DNA of 15,407 nt, taken from positions 1-15,407 of the forward strand of contig DATJXG010000477.1 of the NCBI GenBank assembly GCA_035500455.1, written 5' to 3'. Origin of the DNA: DATJXG01 sp035500455. GTDB lineage: Bacteria > Acidobacteriota > Terriglobia > Terriglobales > Acidobacteriaceae. Positions 1 to 6,581 of this stretch are shown here, in pieces. Position numbers and translations under genes: made by a program. A model generated the notes under the pieces. The model was not told the DNA's origin. It did not search any database and saw only the letters and a program-made list of their open reading frames with translations. Each line of letters starts with the position of its first letter. The stretch's first letter is position 1.

Positions 1-1008
1 GCTGTTGCCCGCGCTCTCTTTCGCACTCTGGCTGCCGTCATCGCAAATCAACAGAAAGCCGCCGTCGTTGTCGTGGCTATAGTTGTATTGGATGATCGTG
101 CCACGGCTGTTCCAGTCGGAGTCGAAACCTTCGCCGTCGCGCTGGCCGCGGGTGCCGTAGGCTTCGTTGTATTGAATGACGGTATGGTCGGCACTCCAGG
201 CCCAGATGCCGACATCATATCCCTGCGACCTCTGGTTGGCATGAGCCACGATGTTGCCTTCGACCAGCGCGCCATCGGTCGCAACCACGACGATGCCGTC
301 GCCCCCGACATCCTCCAGATGATTTCCGCGAATGACCATTCCCAGGCTGGGATACCACTTCGACCGCACCCAATGCGACGACCAGCCAAAAATCCCGCTG
401 CGGTCCACGTGGTAAATGTGGTTGTTTTCAATGCGCAGATCGATAAAGCGGCTCGGCTTGGTGTCGCCCTCAGCGGTATAGTGAATGCCGCCGTTCACTT
501 TGTCGTTATCCGCCCCGTTCACGTCGTGGACTTCGAGTGAGCGCAGGTAAATGTGGTGCAGCTCGCCGCAATTGTCGGCGGCGATGTGCACGCCGCGCCG
601 CCGCGCCGGCTTCTTTCCGTGATTGGTGATTTCCAGATTGCTGATCTCCCAATATTCCTGGTTCTTCAGCAGCACTGCATCCTCGGCCAACCCGGAGCCG
701 TTGATGATGGGCTTGGCATCTCCGCCGTATTGATCGATGACAATCGGCGCGCCATCGCGTCCCGATCCCTTGGGCCAAAGCTGGCCGGTAAAGACCGATC
801 CCGATTTCAGAAGAATGTGGTCTCCGGGAGAAAACGTGGTGGCATCAATCCTGGTCAAAGTCTTCCAGGCGGAACCAGGCGTACGGCCAGTGCCGTTGTC
901 ATCGCCTTGTTTGGAGTCAACGTAGTAATTGGCGGCGGCAGCGGGCATCCCGACGCACAGGGCGCAGGCCGCGCACACACACAGGATCCGATGAAAAAGC
1001 AAGGTCAC
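1..1008 (-). CDS. Secreted right-handed parallel beta-helix repeat protein (C-terminus cut by window edge)
   Basis: This minus-strand reading frame stays open for 336 codons from a GTG at 1008 to the left edge. An in-frame TAG lies directly before the GTG. A TTG at 1002 is an equally good start, because AGGTGA lies just upstream of it. Residues 3-26 form a signal peptide (LLFHRILCVCAACALCVG, then an Ala-rich cleavage region). The mature start NYYVDSKQGDDNGTG and the blocks AWKTL (47-51) and FSPGDHILLKSG (59-70) are typical of secreted beta-helix proteins of the pectate-lyase-like superfamily. From about residue 120 onward, short coils repeat with Asn-rich turns, for example VIRGNHLEDVGGDGI, VIQYNEAYG and IIQYNYSHDNDGGF. 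Acidic clusters such as DGEGFDSDWN (291-300) could bind metal or substrate. Such proteins often act on polysaccharides, but I cannot assign a lyase or hydrolase activity. It lies 58 bases downstream of TonB receptor A on the same strand, so they are probably co-transcribed. Confidence 0.85.
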   Translation of the reverse strand, partial: MTLLFHRILCVCAACALCVGMPAAAANYYVDSKQGDDNGTGRTPGSAWKTLTRIDATTFSPGDHILLKSGSVFTGQLWPKGSGRDGAPIVIDQYGGDAKPIINGSGLAEDAVLLKNQEYWEISNLEITNHGKKPARRRGVHIAADNCGELHHIYLRSLEVHDVNGADNDKVNGGIHYTAEGDTKPSRFIDLRIENNHIYHVDRSGIFGWSSHWVRSKWYPSLGMVIRGNHLEDVGGDGIVVVATDGALVEGNIVAHANQRSQGYDVGIWAWSADHTVIQYNEAYGTRGQRDGEGFDSDWNSRGTIIQYNYSHDNDGGFLLICDDGSQSAKESAGNS

Positions 1009-1025
1009 CTATCGGCGGTTGATAC

Positions 1026-1056
1026 TGCTGCCGGAGCGCCATCCACCCCGGCAGCA
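1026..1056 (-). other. Intergenic hairpin between receptor A and beta-helix gene
   Basis: TGCTGCCGG (1026-1034) and CCGGCAGCA (1048-1056) form a perfect 9-bp stem with a 13-base loop. It fills most of the 58-base gap between the receptor A stop codon and the beta-helix gene. No T-run follows on either strand, so it is not a classical intrinsic terminator. It could protect the 3' end of the receptor message or lower downstream expression. The stem is seen directly; the role is inferred. Confidence 0.5.
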
Positions 1057-1066
1057 AAGTGGAGAG

Positions 1067-4000
1067 TTAGAACTCAAACCGTATAGCGAACTGCCCCTGC
1101 CGCGGCCCGTCGGCAACGCCTGTGATCTGGCCAAAGTCAGAAGCGCCGATACTCGCCCGCGTGCCACCGCAACCGTTGATATTGTAGTAATGACGGTTGA
1201 GGAGGTTGTAGAACTCGGTGCGGAAAGACAACCGGTAGCGTCCATCCGCGCCCATGGCGAAGTTCTTCAACAAGCTGGCGTTTTCGTTAGCCTGTCCGGG
1301 ACAGCGCAATGCCGAAGTCGCCGGGGTTGGGGGAAGAACGCCTGCCGGCGGATTGCTGGCGACGCTGGCGGGCATGTAGAAATTGCCGGCGGGCACAGTT
1401 CCTCCCGGCGGAACAGGCACGAAGTTCCCCGGATCGGAAGGCCCCGTAAACCCCTGAAGGTTGAACTGCGGATAGATGTTGCCCCAGAACGGCCAGTAAG
1501 GACTTGCCGCTCCGACCTCGAAGGGCTGGCCGGTGTTGTAGAGCACAATTCCGGTGAGCGTCCAGCCGCCCACGATTCCGTTCACCAACCGGTTGCCTCC
1601 TCCCCCCAGGAAACGTCTTCCCTTTCCGAAGGGCAATTCATAGGCAACGAAGCCTTTCACCACGTGCGCCAGATCGTAACCGGTTATGGCGTGTGCGGCC
1701 TGCCGCATGTTGCTGAAGTCCTGGACGCCGGTATAGCCATTGTTGTAGTCCTGCTGCGAGGAAAAGGAATCGCCCTCCTGGCGGGACCAGGTATAGCTCA
1801 TGTCCATGGTGAGTCCGCGCCCGGTGCGCTTGACCACGTTCACAATCATGGAATCGTAAAAACTCTGCCCCAGCGGCAGGCCAACGTAGTTCAGGTTAGC
1901 GCAACACCAGTACCAGTAATTCGCCTCGGCAGAAGCCAGTTGTGGAAAGGGCGCGATGGCCGCCAACGCCGGTGCGCAAAATCCGCCCGCTGTGCTGTAT
2001 GGATATTTGATGCCGTAGGCGTCTGCGTCCGCTTGGCTGCAAACATAGGGATAGTAGGCGTTCGCGCCAAAATTATTCACCAGGTTCAGGAAGCTTGAGG
2101 TCGACCCCTCGTTCCACGCCAGGGCAGTGTCGCTGAGATGATGTCCACGGTTCCCTACGTACGAAATTTCCAGGCGCATGTTAGGCGTCAGTTCCTGCTG
2201 CACGCCGAAGTTGAATGCCTCGCTGTACCCGAGCTTTAAGGCCCTTGGGTCAACCGTCACCGGGAACGGAAGCATGTAAGAGGGATCGGTGCTTGCGTCC
2301 ACCTTGGTCACAACTCCGGGGTAATTGCCTCCCCCGCCGGGTGCATCCCAGCTGAAGTTGTTCGCTGAATTTGTCCCTAGCTGCGGCGCGAAGCCATCCG
2401 GCACTCCACCGAAAAAGGTTACGCCTACCGGGTTGTAGATCAGCCCGTACGATCCGCGCACCACCGTCTTGGGCAGAAGCTGATAAGCGAAGCCCAGCGA
2501 TGGCCCGAAGTTCTTCGCGTACTCGTTCTTCTCAAAGCTGTCGCCGCCATCCTTGGCGAAGACCAGGGTTCCGGGAATCCCATAGATCGGGCTGATAGCA
2601 TTTTGATCGAAGTTCGCCCAGTTGCCGTATTTCTCGTGGAAACGGAAGTTATAGTCCCAGCGCAGCCCCGCATTCACCGTGAGTTTGCGGGTAACTTTGT
2701 AATTGTCCTGCGCGAACAGCGAGAGTCCTTTTTGACGGCCATACAAGTTGTAAGCCACGCTTTGTGTGGCGCTGTTCACCAGTCCCAGCAGGAAGCTGGC
2801 ATAGGCGAAGCCGTCATAGGTACCAAATCCTTGGGTAGCGGCATTGGTGAACGTGAAATTCAAGGCTCCCGAGCCAGAGCGGCTGTTTACCTGGTGGGCT
2901 ACAAAGTCTCCGCCGAAGGTTAAGTTGTGCCGTCCTTTTGTCCAGGTAATCGTATCGCCCGTGATGATGTTGACTCCGGAAAGATTCCCCTGCCAGGTGT
3001 TGCCCAGAAACGTCTCACTGTGGCCATAGGCCGTATTGGCGTCGGAAAAGTTAATCTCCGGAAAATTATCGGCCCCGGTGTCGCCAAATCCTAGTTGCTC
3101 GTTCCAGTTGCCCGGATCAGTTGGCCGGCTGGCGTTGTAATCCAGGTTGTAGGTGAAATTGATGACATTCAGCAGATTGGGACTGAACGTGTGGGTCTCG
3201 CTCAGGCGCGCCTCATGCGACCAGTAGATCTGGTACCGGGCATTGGAGAATGGCCCCCCGTTAGTCGTTCCGTCTTGCCACAGACCGCCGCTGTCATCCA
3301 GGATGCGAGGGCGATGGTTGTATATCCATGAGCCCGAGAGTCGATCCTGGTCGCGCAACACGTGATCGATCTTCACTACGAATTGATTGGGAGTCTGGTT
3401 GGGGGATCCTGACAAGAGTCCACGGCTGTTGTTATCAAGCCCGCCAAACTGCGCAGCGTAGTTTTGATAGAAGGCATTCACCTTTTGCGCTACTGCGCTG
3501 ATCCGGCCGGTCGGAATGATATTGCCGGTAAACTGACACGGTGGCGTTGTGCAGGTGACTGGCGGATCGGGGTCGTAAATCATATTCTCCCGCGCTACCA
3601 GCATTTGTCCCGCGTCATTCTGCACCATCTGTGGTGTACCGCCGTTTTGGCTGCACAGGCCAATGTTCCCCCCGGAATCCGTGCACAGATCCCCTCCCAT
3701 CAGCGTGCTGAAATCCCCGCTCTGAAACGCGGGACTCGGCACGGTATTCGATCCGCTGTTCAGCCGGAAGTCGGTCTGCTGGAACCGCTCGAACGCTCCG
3801 AAGAAGAATGTCTTGTTCTTGATGATGGGCCCGCCCAGGCTGAAACCGTAATCCCAGGCCCGCTGCTCCGGCTTTTCGATGCCCAGGTTGTCGTTGGTCC
3901 AGGTGTTGGCGTCGAGCAGTTCGTTGTGGCCATACAAAAAGGCTGAGCCGTGCAGCGCGTTGGTCCCCGACTTCAGGTTAAACGCAATCACGCCGCCGCC

Positions 4001-4702
4001 CGTGGAGGCGCTTTGCGCATCCAGGCCGCTGGTTTGCGCCTGCAGCTCCTCTACTGCCTCCATCGTGGGGCCGGACTCCATCGAGTCGCCCTGAATGTTG
4101 GCCGTACCCGAAGTGCCGTCAACCGTGTAATCCTTGGTGAACCACTGTCCACCATTGATAACGGCTCCATACGGGCTGCTGTAGGGGGAGTAGCCGGGCG
4201 TGATCGCGACCGCGAAATCCTCCACCGAGCGTCCGCCGCCGTAAATGCTGAGCGGCAGCTCGGTAACGATTTTTCCGTTCATGTTGGTTCCTACCGACGG
4301 CTTTTCCAGTTGCAGCACGGGGGCGTCCGAGGTCACAGTGATGCTGGAGGTCACCGCGCCGACCTTAAGCGTCGTGTCCAGGCGGGCCGTCTCGGTGGAC
4401 AACAGGACGACGCCGGTGCGCTTCAGGCTCTCAAATCCATCGCGCTCGAATTCCACCGAATATTTTCCCGGAGGGAGGTTTGGCACAAGGTAAATTCCAT
4501 CGCCGTTTGAAACCGTCTTGGTTGCCACCCCAGTCTCGACATTTGTGGCGGTAACGTTCGCGCCCGGCACCACCGCGCCGCTGGAATCGGAAATAGTGCC
4601 GGTGATGCTGGCGCGATTTGCCTGCCCCCAAAGTGTTCCCGTCAGCAGAAGGAAAGCGCAGACACATCCCGTGATGAAAGCGACATGAAATTTATTTTTC
4701 AT
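1067..4702 (-). CDS. TonB-dependent receptor A, Oar-like, with carboxypeptidase-regulatory-like domain
   Basis: This is an outer-membrane active transporter of 1,211 residues, predicted to import a large substrate, probably an oligosaccharide, using TonB/ExbBD energy. A signal peptide spans residues 1-27 (VCAFLLLTGTLWGQ). A carboxypeptidase-regulatory-like beta-sandwich follows at about 31-115 (ITGTISDSSGAVVPGANVTA, then GIYLVPNLPPGKYSVEF). A TonB-box-like stretch ITVTSD is at 121-126, and the plug runs from about 130 to 255. The rest is the beta-barrel, ending in the aromatic outer-membrane signature RFEF. Extracellular loops carry close cysteine pairs (C340/C350, C384/C389) that could form disulfides. 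The ATG at 4702 has AGGGAG four bases upstream. This architecture and length are usual for acidobacterial receptors, and no SusD partner is visible. The beta-helix gene follows directly, and the upstream gap holds a candidate promoter and operators. The substrate cannot be read from the sequence. Confidence 0.93.
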   Translation of the reverse strand: MKNKFHVAFITGCVCAFLLLTGTLWGQANRASITGTISDSSGAVVPGANVTATNVETGVATKTVSNGDGIYLVPNLPPGKYSVEFERDGFESLKRTGVVLLSTETARLDTTLKVGAVTSSITVTSDAPVLQLEKPSVGTNMNGKIVTELPLSIYGGGRSVEDFAVAITPGYSPYSSPYGAVINGGQWFTKDYTVDGTSGTANIQGDSMESGPTMEAVEELQAQTSGLDAQSASTGGGVIAFNLKSGTNALHGSAFLYGHNELLDANTWTNDNLGIEKPEQRAWDYGFSLGGPIIKNKTFFFGAFERFQQTDFRLNSGSNTVPSPAFQSGDFSTLMGGDLCTDSGGNIGLCSQNGGTPQMVQNDAGQMLVARENMIYDPDPPVTCTTPPCQFTGNIIPTGRISAVAQKVNAFYQNYAAQFGGLDNNSRGLLSGSPNQTPNQFVVKIDHVLRDQDRLSGSWIYNHRPRILDDSGGLWQDGTTNGGPFSNARYQIYWSHEARLSETHTFSPNLLNVINFTYNLDYNASRPTDPGNWNEQLGFGDTGADNFPEINFSDANTAYGHSETFLGNTWQGNLSGVNIITGDTITWTKGRHNLTFGGDFVAHQVNSRSGSGALNFTFTNAATQGFGTYDGFAYASFLLGLVNSATQSVAYNLYGRQKGLSLFAQDNYKVTRKLTVNAGLRWDYNFRFHEKYGNWANFDQNAISPIYGIPGTLVFAKDGGDSFEKNEYAKNFGPSLGFAYQLLPKTVVRGSYGLIYNPVGVTFFGGVPDGFAPQLGTNSANNFSWDAPGGGGNYPGVVTKVDASTDPSYMLPFPVTVDPRALKLGYSEAFNFGVQQELTPNMRLEISYVGNRGHHLSDTALAWNEGSTSSFLNLVNNFGANAYYPYVCSQADADAYGIKYPYSTAGGFCAPALAAIAPFPQLASAEANYWYWCCANLNYVGLPLGQSFYDSMIVNVVKRTGRGLTMDMSYTWSRQEGDSFSSQQDYNNGYTGVQDFSNMRQAAHAITGYDLAHVVKGFVAYELPFGKGRRFLGGGGNRLVNGIVGGWTLTGIVLYNTGQPFEVGAASPYWPFWGNIYPQFNLQGFTGPSDPGNFVPVPPGGTVPAGNFYMPASVASNPPAGVLPPTPATSALRCPGQANENASLLKNFAMGADGRYRLSFRTEFYNLLNRHYYNINGCGGTRASIGASDFGQITGVADGPRQGQFAIRFEF

Positions 4703-4853
4703 ATTTCTCCCTTAGGCAGAGCGCCTCCGGTCGTAGTTGCCTTGGCGAAAGGTGAGCTTGGTAGCTGCGGTGACAGTCGATGCGAAAGCATGAGCTTTTA
4801 CATGCTGATCAACGGAGGAAACGTCTGCTCAAATTGTACTCGCGGCGCGCGAA

Positions 4854-4865
4854 GCAAACGTTTTC
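4854..4865. promoter_or_regulatory. LacI/PurR-type operator-like box in receptor A leader
   Basis: GCAAACGTTTTC is centred on CG at 4859-4860 with an 8-bp perfect core, AAACGTTT. It closely resembles the PurR operator half-sites known from enterobacteria and is the general shape bound by LacI-family proteins. A looser copy, GGAAACGTCTGC, lies at 4817-4828, 37 bp away centre to centre. The better box falls just downstream of the predicted transcription start of receptor A, where a repressor would block transcription. It differs from the CTAAATCGATTTAG-type sites near the local lacI gene, so a second LacI-family protein encoded elsewhere is possible. Confidence 0.4.
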
Positions 4866-4879
4866 CAACTCTTCTAGAT

Positions 4880-4909
4880 CGAATACTCTGGCCTGAATTG
4901 GGTTGTCAA
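4880..4909 (-). promoter_or_regulatory. Candidate sigma-70-like promoter for receptor A and beta-helix gene
   Basis: On the minus strand a perfect -35 hexamer TTGACA (4909-4904) is followed after 18 bases by TATTCG (4885-4880), a weak -10. Transcription would start near 4874, giving a leader of roughly 170 bases. The -35 is convincing and the -10 is poor, which would fit a promoter needing an activator. On the minus strand the -10 overlaps CGATCTAG (4881-4874), which matches 7 of 8 bases of the right half of the lacI-region operator. Confidence 0.4.
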
Positions 4910-4932
4910 GCCGAATCAGAAACCCGCATTAA

Positions 4933-4961
4933 ATTACGATAATCCCGGCATTATTACGATA
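4933..4961. repeat. 9-bp direct repeat ATTACGATA at 20-bp spacing upstream of receptor A
   Basis: ATTACGATA occurs at 4933-4941 and again at 4953-4961, start to start exactly 20 bp, about two DNA turns. Both copies lie in the AT-rich part of the gap between the TPR gene and receptor A, upstream of the candidate -35 at 4909-4904. In this position they would sit at about -60 and -80 relative to the predicted start. That is a usual place for paired activator sites on one face of the helix, such as AraC-type or response-regulator sites. The remainder of the 4703-5043 gap shows no gene and no convincing terminator for the TPR gene. Confidence 0.45.
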
Positions 4962-5043
4962 GTGCGGATGTGCTTCACCTGCTACAGCTAGTGGATTTCT
5001 ACGATGCTTGCCGGAACCGCCGCCACCTTGGCCGCACGCCGAT

Positions 5044-6276
5044 TTAGCGCTGCGGCGCCGATCCCGCCGCCGACATCTTCGTGGCCATATCTTCTTCCGC
5101 CTTTTCGTGCAGTCGCCGCACCTGGGCGAATTCCTTCTCCGCTGCCGCGTTGTTGCCCATCGCCTGGTACACCCGGCCCAGTCGGTAGTGGGCATCGGGT
5201 TGAGAGGCGTCCAGTTTCACCGCCTGCCGCAATGCCGCCAGCGCTTCCGGATAGCGCTTCTGCTGCGTGAGCACCGCGCCCAGATCGACATAGGCGATGC
5301 GGATATCGCCGCGCAGCTTCACTGCCCGCTGCAGCCGCCCGATCGCCTCGTCCTCATCGTTCTGTTTCCAGGCAATGTCCCCCAGATAAGCCAGAGCTTG
5401 CGCGTTGCCAGGGTCGAGGGTGAGCTGCTCCTCGAACTCGCGCTTCGCGTCATCGTACTGATGCGACTTCCAGTACAAATATCCAAGACCGAAGTGCGCG
5501 TTGGGATCGGGCGGCGTGGCTTTGGCCGCGGCCTGGAACTCAGCGATGGCGTCGGGCGTTCTCCCCAGGCCGTCAAGCGCCTCTCCCATGAGGATGTGCG
5601 CCGCCGCGGAGTCCGGGTTGCGCTGCACGATCTGGCGGAATTCTTTCACCGCGCAGTCATAGTGCTTGGCCCTCAAACAACTTTGCGCCAGCGTCTGCTG
5701 CAACTCGGTGTTGCCGGGATCGGCCTCGGCCGCAGGCTGCAGGTGCCGGATGGCCTCCGCAAAACGCTTCGCGCCGTAATAGCTCAGGCCGAGCAGCGTC
5801 CGTGCCTGCGTGCTTTTGGGATCGGCTGCGAGTGCCCTGGTGAGCGGCGCGATGGCGGCCTGGAAGTGTCCTTGCTTGAACTCCGCCAGCCCGAGATTGA
5901 GTTGCACTCCCGGAAGCCTTGGCTGCAGAGCGAGCGCCTTGCGGTAGGCTGCCGCAGCTTCCGGGTACTTCTGCTCCCTGGAGAGGACCACCCCAAGACT
6001 GGCGAATGCGCCGGCATCCTGGGGATTGCGCTGGATGATCGCTTGCCAGAGATGCTCCGCTTCGGGCAGTTTTCCCTGCTGCTCGAACCCGACGGCATCC
6101 GCGGGAGTTTGAGCGAGGGAAGAAATCCCAAGCGGGGCAACAAGAAAAATCGCTACCAGGATCAATACAACATCTTCCAGGGCTGCTTCCAGCGAGGACT
6201 CTTTCGGGATCGAGTTAACGACAGAGTATCCGGCGGGATCTGAAAAGCCGAAGAATTTGAGAATCAAATATTCCAA
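5044..6276 (-). CDS. Exported TPR-repeat protein
   Basis: This protein has up to 410 residues. From about residue 54 to 395 it is an unbroken array of around ten tetratricopeptide repeats with the usual small/large residue pattern (for example AFASLGVVLSREQKYPEAAAAYRKAL). This helical solenoid is a protein-binding scaffold. A hydrophobic segment at about 36-54 (VVLILVAIFLVAPLGISSLAQ) looks like a signal peptide or membrane anchor, so the repeats are probably periplasmic or extracytoplasmic. The tail, from about 388, is charged. The start is uncertain. An in-frame TAA lies just upstream, and only TTG codons are available (6276, 6267, 6165), none with a strong Shine-Dalgarno site. The TTG at 6165, with GGAAG upstream, would place the hydrophobic segment at the N-terminus but without a positive n-region. 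It lies upstream of receptor A on the same strand, separated by a promoter-bearing gap. The binding partner is unknown. Confidence 0.85.
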   Translation of the reverse strand: MEYLILKFFGFSDPAGYSVVNSIPKESSLEAALEDVVLILVAIFLVAPLGISSLAQTPADAVGFEQQGKLPEAEHLWQAIIQRNPQDAGAFASLGVVLSREQKYPEAAAAYRKALALQPRLPGVQLNLGLAEFKQGHFQAAIAPLTRALAADPKSTQARTLLGLSYYGAKRFAEAIRHLQPAAEADPGNTELQQTLAQSCLRAKHYDCAVKEFRQIVQRNPDSAAAHILMGEALDGLGRTPDAIAEFQAAAKATPPDPNAHFGLGYLYWKSHQYDDAKREFEEQLTLDPGNAQALAYLGDIAWKQNDEDEAIGRLQRAVKLRGDIRIAYVDLGAVLTQQKRYPEALAALRQAVKLDASQPDAHYRLGRVYQAMGNNAAAEKEFAQVRRLHEKAEEDMATKMSAAGSAPQR

Positions 6277-6517
6277 GTTAAAGACTTATCCCTGGTAACC
6301 ACGCTCGGAGATGAAAGACCAAGTTTGTGGTCTCGATGCGGCAACGTCAAGAGCAAGAGAAAGAGAAAAAGAGTAAGAGAAAGAGGCGCCATTTGCGGAG
6401 CGCCCCTGAAACTGGGCGTGACCACGACCGCCATCTCGCCGATATTGAGATCTCAGTTGAGGCCGACGCCCGCGCCTACATCACTGCAGAACAGCCCGTC
6501 CCCGCAAGCATAGGGCG
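6277..6517. other. Non-coding stretch with purine-rich tract and small hairpins
   Basis: I see no supported gene here. On the plus strand 6349-6386 is almost pure A/G, made of GAGAAAG-like units with only two pyrimidine interruptions. It is flanked by a 6-bp inverted repeat, AGACCA/TGGTCT (6316-6333), and a 5-bp one, GGCGC/GCGCC (6385-6404). The AGACCA palindrome sits 40-57 bases upstream of the most upstream TPR start, so it could be a regulator site, but no clear -35/-10 pair is visible. Short open frames across the tract are low-complexity Lys/Arg/Glu and have no ribosome site. Confidence 0.4.
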
Positions 6518-6559
6518 ATAAAACAATGCCCCGCTCGTGCTCATTGCGCGAGCGGGGCA
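6518..6559 (-). terminator. Intrinsic terminator of receptor B
   Basis: TGCCCCGCTCG (6527-6537) and CGAGCGGGGCA (6549-6559) form a perfect 11-bp GC-rich stem with an 11-base loop. Read on the minus strand it is followed by TTGTTTTATC. It starts 22 bases after the receptor B stop codon (6582-6584), as expected for a rho-independent terminator. The T-run is only on the minus-strand side, so it acts for receptor B. Confidence 0.85.
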
Positions 6560-6581
6560 GGTGAATACAGCGGAGGCAGTT

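Noticed and set aside
1019..2098. Long plus-strand open frame of 359 codons opposite receptor A
   Set aside because: It is antisense to a complete, well-supported receptor gene, has no family features, and arises from GC-rich codon bias.
5008..6243. Plus-strand open frame of 411 codons opposite the TPR gene
   Set aside because: It mirrors the TPR repeats on the other strand and reads as an Arg/Leu-rich repetitive product without domains.
6327..6521. Small plus-strand frame encoding a Lys/Arg/Glu-rich peptide
   Set aside because: The charged part comes from the purine tract, the start is a GTG without a ribosome site, and the frame runs into the terminator of receptor B.
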